A stretch of DNA of 14,101 nucleotides from JALEFZ01 sp039817415 (GTDB lineage Bacteria; Bacteroidota; Bacteroidia; J057): positions 1-14,101 of the forward strand of contig JBCBVV010000085.1 in the NCBI GenBank assembly GCA_039817415.1, read 5' to 3'. A model generated the notes under the pieces. That model was not told where the DNA came from. It searched no databases and saw only the letters and a program-made list of their open reading frames with translations. This document shows, one piece after another, positions 1 through 8,177 of this stretch. Position 1 is the stretch's first letter; every line of letters starts with the position of its first letter. Made by a program: the position numbers and the translations under genes.

Positions 1-406
1 TTCCATGGACATTGTACCCCAACTGCACGAAAATAGGCACCTCCTCATAATTAGATACATCTTGCTCTGGATCAACGAATTTCAAATGGGCTTCCTGCCA
101 TGCAGGAAGTTTGTCTAGATTCTCTTTAGAAGAGATCGTTAGCATGACAAGCTTTCTGTGCTCATGGGATTGACCGTAAACTTCCAAACTTGCTCTATCC
201 GATAATTCGGCCAACTTCTGAAAATAGGCTACCATGAGGTCGTGCCTCGTATGTTGTTGACCAATGGGATACCCAAGAAATTCCTCTGGGGAAGGGATTT
301 CAGGATTGTAGGGCTCGTATGTTTTTAGGAAATAGTCCTGTGCCCTGAGTGGGAGCGTACTTAGAAGAGCTCCTGTTAGGAGAAAAAGCAGGCAAAAGTT
401 TCTCAT
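1..406 (-). CDS. M14-family zinc metallopeptidase, N-terminal part (cut by window edge)
   Basis: Only the first 135 codons are present; the frame is open from the ATG at 406 to the window edge. Residues 1-23 form a signal peptide (Met-Arg-Asn start, hydrophobic core, likely cleavage after LRAQ), so the enzyme should be exported. The mature N-terminus carries the pattern PSPEEFLGYPIG...HTRHDL, which I know from large Bacteroidota M14 carboxypeptidase-like proteins. The fragment stops at GYNVHG, where the His would be the first zinc ligand of the HxxE motif; the Glu lies outside the window. The family normally removes C-terminal residues or small groups from peptides. The gene lies 79 nt downstream of kynurenine monooxygenase on the same strand, so it may be co-transcribed, but nothing else links it to tryptophan catabolism. 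The family call is fairly firm; the substrate is unknown. Confidence 0.85.
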   Translation of the reverse strand, partial: MRNFCLLFLLTGALLSTLPLRAQDYFLKTYEPYNPEIPSPEEFLGYPIGQQHTRHDLMVAYFQKLAELSDRASLEVYGQSHEHRKLVMLTISSKENLDKLPAWQEAHLKFVDPEQDVSNYEEVPIFVQLGYNVHG

Positions 407-485
407 AGATGTAGATTGAATGGGGAATCTAAGAACTAAGTGAATCCTTTGCAACGCTAGCCTTTCTATCTACATATGCGCACAC

Positions 486-1838
486 CTACTCTTGAAGTGC
501 GATTAGCTGCTTTCTAATTTCTTCTAGGTTCAGTGAATCAGCACTTTCTTCTGTGCAAATCTTTAACAAGAGTTCATCTTGTTTTCGGCCTAGGTTTCTG
601 GCGGTTTGATAAGGCAATTCTGGTTTGAAGGTTACTAGGGAGTACTTCGAATAGTAATCCTCAAAGCTCTGCTCAAGCTGCATTTCAATTTTCCGCTTCT
701 GGATGAAGGCATCATCTGCGACCTTGTCTTGCATCTCCATGAAATTATCCAAGGCCAAATCAGCGATGGCATTCGCATTTTCTGCTCTTGCTTCTTGAAA
801 ATGGTAAAGCACTTCATTCCAATCTCCTTGATGCTGCTCTAGTACTTCATCAAAGACCCTTACGTCCTCAAAACTTGCATTCATGCCTTGGCCATAAAAT
901 GGAACAATAGCATGAGCCGCGTCCCCCATGATCAATGTCTTCCCAAAGGCTTGCCAAGGATAGCATCTGACCGTCCCCAAAATTCCAACTGGGTTTTCAA
1001 AATATTCATCCAAATAGTGTGGAACCAAGGGGATCAAATCTGGATATTCTTTCTCAAAAAATGCCTGCACCTTTTCCCTCGTATCTAATTCATCGAAGCC
1101 TGCTGCTCCTTTGTAGGGATGAAACATGGTCAGGGTAAAAGTCTTATCCAGGTTAGGCAAGGCAATCATCATAAATTCATGCCTAGGCCAGATATGAAGG
1201 GCATTTTTCTCTATACGATAGTCACCACTTTCCGATGGATGCATGGTTAATTCCTTGTACCCATGTCTCAAAAAGTGTTGACTGAAGTTGAAAAGTAATT
1301 CACCAGATCGAGCCATCATACTTCTTCTAACAGCAGAACCGGCTCCATCCGTACCAATGACGATATCCCCTTCATCGGAAAAACTTAGACCTGTTTGGCT
1401 ATCCTTGAAATAGGCAATCCCCTTCTCCAAATCTACCTTTTCACATGCCGCATGGAATCGAATGGAAATATTGGCATGCTTCTCTGCCTCATCCAATAAG
1501 GTAATGTTTAAGCCTCCTCTTGATACAGAATTGATGTAGTCTTCTTCGCGTCCGGAATAGGGAGAAAAACGCATCTCTCCTCCATCATCATGAATCATTC
1601 TTCCCTTCATTGGGATACATTCTTCCAGAACATGTTCTTTCAGCCCCACTCTATCTAAGGCCATCAACCCTCTTGCTGACAAGGCGAGGTTAATCGAGCG
1701 GCCAAAGTCCCAATTCTCTGTACGCATATCCCCTAACTTCTCATACAAGGCTACTTGGAACCCTCTTTGAGCCATTCTAATAGCTAGAAGAGACCCACAC
1801 AAACCTGCACCAACGATGATGATTTTTTCCTTTTGCAT
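486..1838 (-). CDS. kmo: kynurenine 3-monooxygenase
   Basis: This FAD- and NADPH-dependent hydroxylase converts L-kynurenine to 3-hydroxykynurenine. The 450-residue length is normal for the family. The sequence shows the N-terminal dinucleotide-binding GxGxxG (VGAGLCG, residues 9-15) followed by an acidic strand end (YEK), a GRSINLALSARG block (46-57) typical of KMO, the DG motif (TDGAGS, 163-168), and the FAD ribityl-binding GD motif (MGDAAHAIVPFYGQG, 304-318). Together these identify a class A flavoprotein hydroxylase, and the GRSINLALS block plus genomic context points to KMO rather than a UbiH-type enzyme. There is no obvious C-terminal membrane anchor like that of the mitochondrial enzyme, so it is probably cytosolic. 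It starts at ATG 1838, 13 nt after the kynureninase stop, and is almost certainly in one operon with it. Confidence 0.95.
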   Translation of the reverse strand: MQKEKIIIVGAGLCGSLLAIRMAQRGFQVALYEKLGDMRTENWDFGRSINLALSARGLMALDRVGLKEHVLEECIPMKGRMIHDDGGEMRFSPYSGREEDYINSVSRGGLNITLLDEAEKHANISIRFHAACEKVDLEKGIAYFKDSQTGLSFSDEGDIVIGTDGAGSAVRRSMMARSGELLFNFSQHFLRHGYKELTMHPSESGDYRIEKNALHIWPRHEFMMIALPNLDKTFTLTMFHPYKGAAGFDELDTREKVQAFFEKEYPDLIPLVPHYLDEYFENPVGILGTVRCYPWQAFGKTLIMGDAAHAIVPFYGQGMNASFEDVRVFDEVLEQHQGDWNEVLYHFQEARAENANAIADLALDNFMEMQDKVADDAFIQKRKIEMQLEQSFEDYYSKYSLVTFKPELPYQTARNLGRKQDELLLKICTEESADSLNLEEIRKQLIALQE

Positions 1839-1851
1839 CTAACTTCTATTC

Positions 1852-3135
1852 TTACTGAGCCAGTGAAGCTCTTAAAATTCGGGTAAAATGATAAACCTCG
1901 CTAAAGGTGTTGTAAAGGGGTGTGGGTGCAATTCTGATCACATCTGGTTCACGCCAGTCAGCAATTACGCCAGCATCTGATATTCTTTGGAATAGGATTT
2001 TGTCCGCATGTTTGACCTGAATGGACAATTGACAGCCCCTTTGAGCAGGGTCTTCTGGCGTAATGATGGATATCCTGGGGTCTCCGATTTCCTTTACGAG
2101 AAACTCTAAGTATCCTGTGAGCATAAAGGATTTCTTCCTAAGATTTGATATACCAACTTCATCAAAAATCTCAAGGGAAGCCATGATAGCAGCCATCGAA
2201 AGAATAGGTGGATTACTCAACTGCCAAGCCTCCACTCCGGGTATAGGGTCAAAGGTATCTCTCATTCCAAAACGAGTTTCCTTGTTATGTCCCCACCATC
2301 CTTCAAAGCGAGGCAATTTCGCATGGGCATGACGTTCATGGACAAAGCATCCCCCCAAGCTACCTGGTCCTGAGTTTAGGTATTTGTAGGAACACCACAT
2401 CGCAAAGTCCACTCCTGAGTCATGTAAGTTCAACTCCACATTGCCAGCACCATGGGCACAATCAAAGCCTACGATACAACCTTTGGCATGACCGCGTTCT
2501 GCGATCCTCTTCATGTCGAAAAACTGTCCCGTATAGTAATTTGTATTTCCTAAGAGAATAAGGGCGATTTGTTCTCCCTCACGTTCAATCACCTCCTCAA
2601 TGTCTTCTATTCTGAGAAGAGTTTCGCCTTCTCTAGCTTTCAATTCAATTACATTCAAGGCAGGATCATAACCGTGGTACCGAACCTGAGAAGCTACGGC
2701 AAATTTGTCTGAAGGAAAGGCATCATATTCTATCAGAATCTTCTTACGCTGGGGAGTAGGGCGGTAAAAAGACACCATCATCAAATGCAGGTTGACCGAA
2801 AGGGTATTCATGACAACCACTTCCATAGGCTTGGCACCTACTACCCTGGCCATGGCCTCCGTTAAGAACTCATGATAAGGCATCCATGGATTCTTGGCGT
2901 GAAAATGGCCCTCAACCCCCAGATTCTCCCAGTCTGTTAATTCCTGATCGATTTTTGCCCTAGTTGTAATAGGCTGCAAACCAAGAGAATTCCCACAAAA
3001 ATAAATCATGGGTTCCCCATTGCTTCTCTTGGGCAGGTGAAACTTCGTACGGAATATAGAAATGGGATCAATATGGTCCATGTATTGAGCGAAGCTCAAC
3101 GAATCCTCGTATTTCAGGTCAATTGTTCTTTTCAT
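1852..3135 (-). CDS. kynU: kynureninase
   Basis: PLP-dependent hydrolase that cleaves 3-hydroxykynurenine (or kynurenine) to 3-hydroxyanthranilate (or anthranilate) plus L-alanine. Numbered from the ATG at 3135, the protein has 427 residues, the usual length. Recognisable blocks are YFCGNSLGLQP (45-55), GFDCAHGAGN (223-232, with Asp225 and His228 near the cofactor) and SYKYLNSGPG (249-258), where Lys251 is the expected Schiff-base lysine. An in-frame TTG at 3147 would add four residues, but the ATG fits better. The start overlaps the end of the upstream decarboxylase gene by 17 nt and the stop lies 13 nt before kmo, so translation is probably coupled. With KMO next door, 3-hydroxykynurenine is the likely physiological substrate. 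Confidence 0.96.
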   Translation of the reverse strand: MKRTIDLKYEDSLSFAQYMDHIDPISIFRTKFHLPKRSNGEPMIYFCGNSLGLQPITTRAKIDQELTDWENLGVEGHFHAKNPWMPYHEFLTEAMARVVGAKPMEVVVMNTLSVNLHLMMVSFYRPTPQRKKILIEYDAFPSDKFAVASQVRYHGYDPALNVIELKAREGETLLRIEDIEEVIEREGEQIALILLGNTNYYTGQFFDMKRIAERGHAKGCIVGFDCAHGAGNVELNLHDSGVDFAMWCSYKYLNSGPGSLGGCFVHERHAHAKLPRFEGWWGHNKETRFGMRDTFDPIPGVEAWQLSNPPILSMAAIMASLEIFDEVGISNLRKKSFMLTGYLEFLVKEIGDPRISIITPEDPAQRGCQLSIQVKHADKILFQRISDAGVIADWREPDVIRIAPTPLYNTFSEVYHFTRILRASLAQ

Positions 3136-4204
3136 GCTTTTTAGCAATCAGTCTTTGTTGCAAATCCTTTCCATAATCTCCTCCTAACCAGCGGAGAACA
3201 TTGTCCGCCCAAATTTCATCGTGGGATTCATTGTTGATGATCTCACGCTCTAGTGCCAAATCCAGTAATTTACCTGGATAGGAGGACTGCGGTGTGCTTT
3301 CCATTTCTCCCAAAGGATAGGGATCATCCAAGCCTAGTATGATTTGATCTGTACCTCCCTGACGCTTTACCATCAATTCGAAGGAATCGCAGTCATGGAC
3401 AAGTGTATCGAAGAAAATATTAGGATGGCCGACAGCTTTTCTAGGATGATATTGACCCTGAAACAAATCAGGTCTTCCGTCAAAGCCTTGGATTCTTCTT
3501 CCTAGGTTAATTTGAGCGAGCTGCCCTCCGTGGGCAAAACATACTCGAATATCTGGGAACTTTTCGTGATAGCCCTGCAAGGTGTAGAAATGATAAGCAT
3601 CTGCACATTGGGCAAGCATCCAAACAAGGTGAAACCTCCAAGCCGTATTGGCAAGCTTGATGAATTTTTCTCCATCATAAGGATGGATTTCAACGGCCAA
3701 TTTGTAATAATTGGCTAGCTCAAAAATGGGTTGAGTTTCTTCATCAAAAACAGATCTCCATTCTCCAATGGAATCCATAAAATGGGTTGGCAAACAAAGT
3801 ACCCTAAGGCCCAATTCTTCCACACAACGCTCAATTTCCCACAGAGCCCCTCTTACGTATCCACAGTGAACGACAAATCCGCAGGTAAATTTATCCGGAT
3901 TTTCTATTTGAGTCTGTGCATTGAAGTCATTTTGAAAGCGAAGAACCTTCTTCATGTCCTCCAAGCGAAGGCCGTTTCCATACAATTGGGAAAGATTCAG
4001 GACGACTGCATGGTCAATATCATGCCGAGCCATCCAGTCCATTTTTTCATTGAGGAAAAAAGAGGAATCTGTTATGGGTCGTTTCCATCCCTTTTGTAGC
4101 ATGTATTTTCTATCCTCATCAATCCAGAAGATTTCTTTTTCTTTCATGAAGTCAGGAATCTGCTCCGGATAAGGAAGCAAATGGGAATGTCCATTAATTT
4201 TCAT
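3119..4204 (-). CDS. 2-amino-3-carboxymuconate-6-semialdehyde decarboxylase (ACMSD-type amidohydrolase)
   Basis: A member of the metal-dependent amidohydrolase superfamily. ACMSD removes CO2 from aminocarboxymuconate semialdehyde, diverting tryptophan carbon away from quinolinate/NAD and into the 2-aminomuconate route. The visible metal and catalytic residues fit: the HxH motif at His6/His8 (NGHSHLLPY), His174 (VEIHPYD), His225 (CFAHGG) and an Asp in GLDDPYPLGE (Asp293, aligning with the family's G-[ST]-D-x-P-[FY]-P-L-G-E). At 361 residues it is somewhat longer than classical bacterial ACMSD (about 330-340). It is first in the acmsd-kynU-kmo unit, which supports the specific assignment over a generic amidohydrolase. 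Its substrate needs 3-hydroxyanthranilate dioxygenase, which is not in the window. The start is the ATG at 4204, preceded by a 195-nt gap after the tryptophan dioxygenase gene. Confidence 0.88.
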   Translation of the reverse strand: MKINGHSHLLPYPEQIPDFMKEKEIFWIDEDRKYMLQKGWKRPITDSSFFLNEKMDWMARHDIDHAVVLNLSQLYGNGLRLEDMKKVLRFQNDFNAQTQIENPDKFTCGFVVHCGYVRGALWEIERCVEELGLRVLCLPTHFMDSIGEWRSVFDEETQPIFELANYYKLAVEIHPYDGEKFIKLANTAWRFHLVWMLAQCADAYHFYTLQGYHEKFPDIRVCFAHGGQLAQINLGRRIQGFDGRPDLFQGQYHPRKAVGHPNIFFDTLVHDCDSFELMVKRQGGTDQIILGLDDPYPLGEMESTPQSSYPGKLLDLALEREIINNESHDEIWADNVLRWLGGDYGKDLQQRLIAKKHEKNN

Positions 4205-4336
4205 GCTGAAGCAGTTTTATCTAGCAATATTGGTGTAAAATAGAAGCATTGAGAATGCTACCATTTCTTACAATATACGCTCTCTTAGCCTTCATAGTAA
4301 ACAGATTTTTGCACAAAAGGATTTCTCATCAAAGAA

Positions 4337-4368
4337 AATGAGTCATCTCTTACTAGAAATGACTCATT
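4337..4368 (-). terminator. probable terminator after tryptophan dioxygenase
   Basis: A perfect 10-bp inverted repeat (AATGAGTCAT / ATGACTCATT) with a 12-nt loop lies 31 nt past the stop at 4400. Read on the minus strand, the stem is followed by TTTTCTTT, a reasonable U-tract. It would separate tdo transcription from the acmsd-kynU-kmo unit, or attenuate read-through into it. The 132 nt from here to the decarboxylase start presumably hold that unit's promoter, but I found no match to the Bacteroidota TAnnTTTG element. Confidence 0.55.
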
Positions 4369-4399
4369 CTGATATTATGAGATTAACTTGAAACTTCCA

Positions 4400-5518
4400 T
4401 CAGTACTTGTCTTTTGAGCTTGTGTAATAAAATCCAAGTTCCTTTTTCAAGTCAGCTGGTAGCTCTGGCAATTCTGATCTAGGGATCAATAGCGTGGAGA
4501 TGTTATGTAAATCTGTAAAAATTTTGTGCCTTGCGGCCGTTTCACGTAGATAATCATGCCCACTTGATCCACCCGTTCCGACTTTTCTTCCCAGCATACG
4601 CAAGACCATTTGAGCGTGTCGGTAGCGCCAATTTGTCAATAGCTCGTCTATATCCACTATCGCCAACAAAAAGCGATGAGGGAGGTGAAGCAAAGGCTCC
4701 TCATTGTAAAGATTGATCATCAAAGCGGCCAAGGTTGCAGGATAATTTAAGCGCTGTTTGCCCTCTGCCACCATTTTCCTATGAACCTCAGGATTCAAGA
4801 TAGATTGGTAAAAAGAATCCGAACTTCCAACCATACGAAGTCTGAAAGCCTTTTCCTCATCACTCAGATAGTTGGCCCGTTCAATGGCTTGTTTTTGGTT
4901 GTATGCCATACGTTCCAAGGACTTTTTGTAGTAATCCAAAAACTGAAAATCCTTGAACTTCAGAAAAGGGGTTCTCTCCAGCCAATCCTCCACTACCATA
5001 AATAGGTTCCACTCCTTGGCGATATACTCTAGTTCTTCATTTTGAACTTCACTAAAATCTGCTCCATAGTGGCGATTCCCGTAGGTCATCCTTTGATCAT
5101 TGGGTAAACCAAGAATGTTTTCAATTTTTCGGAATTGATAGGATTGGAAACCAGAAGCTGGAATGAGGAGATTGCGGAAATCAAGAAAATCCATGGGTGT
5201 CATCGTCTCCATGATCCCAATGTGGTCAATCAGGAGTTGTAGGATTTCTTTTACGCGGTCCAACCTGATCACGGCGGTTCCGATGTTCATTTCATCCACT
5301 TTGTCGTGGTGAAACATATCTACTACTGAATCCAACTCATGTAGAATCTGCTTAAACCAAATCTCATAACTCTGGTGCACAATGATGAATAACATTTCCT
5401 CATGTGCCTCCACGTCCTGGAAAAGTTCAGAGCGAGGAGCTTGGGCTGTCAAAATCTTGTCCAGTCCCAAGTATGTGTGATAATGGATGCTTTCGTATTT
5501 CTGAGATTGCTCTTCCAT
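4400..5518 (-). CDS. kynA: tryptophan 2,3-dioxygenase
   Basis: Heme enzyme that inserts O2 into the indole ring of L-tryptophan to give N-formylkynurenine, the entry step of the pathway. Numbered from the ATG at 5518, the protein has 372 residues. It shows TYLGLDKIL (15-23), the distal-side block FIIVHQSYEIWFKQ (44-57, His48), the FLDFRNLLIPASGFQS block (111-126), and WRYRHAQMV with His301 as the likely proximal heme ligand, followed by GTGGSSG (314-320), which binds the substrate carboxylate and amino groups. It is longer than many proteobacterial enzymes (about 280-300) and closer to the animal length. A TTG at 5539 would add seven residues, but the ATG is preferred because AAAAGGA sits about 9 nt upstream of it. 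Hairpins on both sides suggest its own transcript. Confidence 0.96.
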   Translation of the reverse strand: MEEQSQKYESIHYHTYLGLDKILTAQAPRSELFQDVEAHEEMLFIIVHQSYEIWFKQILHELDSVVDMFHHDKVDEMNIGTAVIRLDRVKEILQLLIDHIGIMETMTPMDFLDFRNLLIPASGFQSYQFRKIENILGLPNDQRMTYGNRHYGADFSEVQNEELEYIAKEWNLFMVVEDWLERTPFLKFKDFQFLDYYKKSLERMAYNQKQAIERANYLSDEEKAFRLRMVGSSDSFYQSILNPEVHRKMVAEGKQRLNYPATLAALMINLYNEEPLLHLPHRFLLAIVDIDELLTNWRYRHAQMVLRMLGRKVGTGGSSGHDYLRETAARHKIFTDLHNISTLLIPRSELPELPADLKKELGFYYTSSKDKY

Positions 5519-5563
5519 ATAATTTGTCCTTTTCGCCAATAACGGATTTTCTTACAAATTCAT

Positions 5564-5615
5564 AAAAAAAGATCTGTCCATATAAGGATGATTCTCCTCC
5601 TTGGACAGATCTTTT
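5564..5615 (-). terminator. strong terminator hairpin after the di-heme peroxidase gene
   Basis: A perfect 14-bp inverted repeat (AAAAGATCTGTCCA at 5567-5580 and its complement at 5602-5615) with a 21-nt loop starts 20 nt past the peroxidase stop. On the minus strand it is followed by seven T residues, so it should end the peroxidase transcript before the tryptophan dioxygenase gene. The plus-strand side is also T-rich (ATTTTTCTT), so it may work in both directions. Confidence 0.8.
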
Positions 5616-5635
5616 ATTTTTCTTAATCCTTCCTC

Positions 5636-7045
5636 CTACCTCAACAATATTTTTTGAGATACTTTGCTTCCATTCCCCTCTAAAACCAGCAGATAAAGGC
5701 CTCTTTGAAAGGAGCTTACATCTACCCTTTGCCCTGAAAATATAGTCGCTTTCTGCATCAATTGACCATTTATGCTATAGATGCTTAGCTCCTGCTCAAG
5801 GCCCTCAAAATCTACTGACACAAAGGAAGTGGCTGGATTGGGATACATCTTGACCTCTTGATCAATCACAGCGATAGAAGTAGCTATCTCCTCTGGAAGA
5901 AGGACCAAATCACCTTGTTCATCGAAGGGATCAGACCACATTTCATGGGTGTAAATATCGCGACCAGTCAAGGTTTTCAGAAAAGCGACCAAAGCATCTT
6001 TTTCTGCTTGAGCAAGATTAAGGACTCTTGGTACAGGTGGCATTCCAGGACCACCTGGGCCTCCATTTAGCCTTGGGTCAAGGTTTGTATTACCAGCCAC
6101 AACGGCTACGCTATCATAGTGATCAATCACCGCTTCGAGTGATGTTAAACTCGCATCATGCATGAGCGCTCCATTGAGTACGCCGGAAGGATTGACTAGG
6201 TTTCTGAGGTTTGGAGAACGGGTAATGGTAATATCGATGGCTGTACTATCCCCAAATACACCTACCACTCCATTATTTCTTGAATTGGGGTCAATGTCAA
6301 ATTCGGGGGCTCTGTGACAAACCTGGCAACCTGCTCCCCCTTGACCAACTGCCTGAATGTAGAGTCTTTTTCCATTGTTTTCCTCTTGGGTAAAATTAGG
6401 AAAGGGCATTGCGAGGTTATTGGTCATCGCAAAACCTGAGTCAAATTTTGAATCAAAGGAATAAATGGAGCGGACAAATTGAGCTAAGGCACGTTGGATA
6501 CGATCCTCTGTTACCGTGCTATCTCCATAGACCAAGTGGAACAAACGACCATAATAATCAATGCCTTCGAGTCTTCTCAATAAGGAATCCAGATCTGGAT
6601 CTCCCATTTCGCCACTAAAACCCATTTCAACATGATCCTGAATGGGCTGGGTTACCTGGTCTTCTAGGGTAGCAGCTCTTTCATCCCAGAAAAACCTATC
6701 TTCATCTCCAAAACGGCTATTAGCCAGTCGCATAGAATGCCTACCTGTAAGACCTCCCGTCAGGCCAAAGCTTACAGCATTTGTATCGGAAAAGGCAAAT
6801 TCTTGCTGGTGACAAGAGGAACAGGAAATGGCACGATTAGCTGACAGGTTTTTGTCATAAAACAAAACTCGGCCTAGGGTAGCAGTTTGATTGTCAATTA
6901 TATTAAATGGGGGGGTATTGTCCTTTAGAATATAATTGGGAACTGGGGTGCTGGAATACGGAAATAAATTGTCGAGATCAATTGTTCCAGCGGCAATTGA
7001 TAGCATGCCCAAAAGGACAATGGTTGGGAAGAAAAACTTTTTCAT
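5636..7045 (-). CDS. di-heme cytochrome c peroxidase/MauG-family protein with T9SS sorting domain
   Basis: Residues 1-20 (MKKFFFPTIV...) form a signal peptide. Two c-type heme sites are visible: CSSCH at 75-79, followed by QQEFAFSD, and CQVCH at 240-244. The blocks FGDEDRFFWDERA (112-124), LMHDASLTSLEAVIDHY (294-310) and a final LVAFLKTLTGRD (352-363) are typical of the CCP/MauG family, which uses H2O2 or performs related heme oxidations in the periplasm. Residues 399-469 are a separate module, MYPNPA followed by beta-rich sequence ending GLYLLVLEG...QKILLR, which matches the T9SS type A C-terminal sorting domain. The product is therefore predicted to be carried to the cell surface or released. 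The ATG at 7045 is chosen because an upstream in-frame TTG at 7078 would place charged residues before the signal peptide. The electron donor and substrate are unknown. Confidence 0.92.
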   Translation of the reverse strand: MKKFFFPTIVLLGMLSIAAGTIDLDNLFPYSSTPVPNYILKDNTPPFNIIDNQTATLGRVLFYDKNLSANRAISCSSCHQQEFAFSDTNAVSFGLTGGLTGRHSMRLANSRFGDEDRFFWDERAATLEDQVTQPIQDHVEMGFSGEMGDPDLDSLLRRLEGIDYYGRLFHLVYGDSTVTEDRIQRALAQFVRSIYSFDSKFDSGFAMTNNLAMPFPNFTQEENNGKRLYIQAVGQGGAGCQVCHRAPEFDIDPNSRNNGVVGVFGDSTAIDITITRSPNLRNLVNPSGVLNGALMHDASLTSLEAVIDHYDSVAVVAGNTNLDPRLNGGPGGPGMPPVPRVLNLAQAEKDALVAFLKTLTGRDIYTHEMWSDPFDEQGDLVLLPEEIATSIAVIDQEVKMYPNPATSFVSVDFEGLEQELSIYSINGQLMQKATIFSGQRVDVSSFQRGLYLLVLEGNGSKVSQKILLR

Positions 7046-7208
7046 ACGTAATAGAACCTTGGTGTGTCTGCTCAACAAAGAGCTGTTACCTAGACAAAGA
7101 ACATGACTCTTCGTTTGTACCCAAATATGAAGGAATTTTATTACGTTTTTTCAAAAATGATATAGATTTCCCTTCATTTGTTAGAAAAAGGTAGCCTTTT
7201 ATGCTCCA

Positions 7209-8177
7209 TCATCTCCACCAAAAGATTTGGACAACGTTATCGGCAAAGGATCTTTCTACTGCTGTGGTTTCCCTTAGATTGAGCCAAAGTTGAATATTAC
7301 TTACAGAAGGAGTTGGACCATCCTGCCAATCCGCTACAAAAAGATCTTGATCATTTGAGAAAATCAGTTGGCTAAGATCTGGAGAGAAGGCAAAACTAGG
7401 GTTAAAGAGTTCCCCCCCAAGGTCTATATAGCTTAAGTTTCTAGTAGCGATGTCGATTATCCCTAATTTTGATTCAGCAAAATCCCAAAATGCGAGTTTA
7501 TTTCCGTCAGGATACCACTTCAATCCAATGAATGAGGTAGAAATGATAAAATTGGGGTCAGAGGATATATCCTTTCCCGTTACGAGCCTCACCTGAGATC
7601 CATCTTCTGGATCGATCAGAAATATAGCATTCAATTCTATCCCTCTTCCATCAATCACTGTCGCCAGTTTTCCGCCTACAGGATTGATAGCGAAGGGCGT
7701 AAAAGAAAGATTTGTACCTACTGTCGTGGTGAATCCCTCTTCCAAGTTTAAAAATTTAAGACTAGGAAAGGCGCTGCCAAAATCCCCAAAGTATAATCTT
7801 TTGCCGTCTGGGCTGATTTGCGTTAGGGTAATCTGAAATCCAAGACTGTCTCCTGTAAATTCCCATTTCCAATCCTCTATGGCAGCTTTGTAGAGTTTCC
7901 CACTCGAATTGGTTCCGTAGATAACTTCATTGACGAGGTCTACTGAGGCTCCTCCTCCCTGATTAGGAGTGGGGACATTGAGCACCTCTCCTGTTTCAGT
8001 ATTGGCAAAAAGAGAGTTGGTTCCTACTTGGGTAGAAATGAATACTTTCCCTTCAGAAATTTGGCTCAAGTCTACTTCTGACCTTGCTTCAAATACAAAT
8101 GGCCCTTCACAAGAAGAAAGGATGATTACGAAAGAAACAAGGATCCATTTGATATGGGTCATGTTAATTGTTGTCAT
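7209..8177 (-). CDS. beta-propeller (TolB/WD40-like) lipoprotein, function unknown
   Basis: The protein has 322 residues. Its N-terminus carries a hydrophobic segment ending in LSSC, with Cys23 as the expected lipidated residue, so it should be a membrane-anchored lipoprotein. The rest shows repeated strand patterns of the PD40/WD40-like propeller type: SPDGKRLYFGDFG (122-134), WYPDGNKLAFWDF (221-233) and FSPDLSQLIFSND (264-276), with other blades more degenerate. Such propellers usually mediate binding rather than catalysis. Its ATG overlaps the stop of the upstream gene in an ATGA arrangement (8174-8177), implying translational coupling and a shared role with that barrel-like protein. A Met at residue 6 is an alternative start, but the overlap favours the first. 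I do not recognise a specific family name. Confidence 0.75.
   Translation of the reverse strand: MTTINMTHIKWILVSFVIILSSCEGPFVFEARSEVDLSQISEGKVFISTQVGTNSLFANTETGEVLNVPTPNQGGGASVDLVNEVIYGTNSSGKLYKAAIEDWKWEFTGDSLGFQITLTQISPDGKRLYFGDFGSAFPSLKFLNLEEGFTTTVGTNLSFTPFAINPVGGKLATVIDGRGIELNAIFLIDPEDGSQVRLVTGKDISSDPNFIISTSFIGLKWYPDGNKLAFWDFAESKLGIIDIATRNLSYIDLGGELFNPSFAFSPDLSQLIFSNDQDLFVADWQDGPTPSVSNIQLWLNLRETTAVERSFADNVVQIFWWR

Noticed and set aside
3512..4172. Plus-strand open frames of 68-122 codons opposite the decarboxylase gene
   Set aside because: They lie wholly inside a well-supported minus-strand gene with intact motifs and show no domain of their own.
5636..7045. MauG-like protein near tryptophan genes hinting at tryptophan tryptophylquinone cofactor formation
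   Set aside because: No methylamine dehydrogenase or quinoprotein partner gene is present, a strong terminator separates it from the tryptophan dioxygenase gene, and the T9SS domain implies a surface location.
7186..7200. Short inverted repeat AAAAGG-tag-CCTTTT downstream of the propeller lipoprotein gene as a terminator
   Set aside because: The stem is only 6 bp with two G-C pairs and no good T-tract follows, so it is too weak to call.
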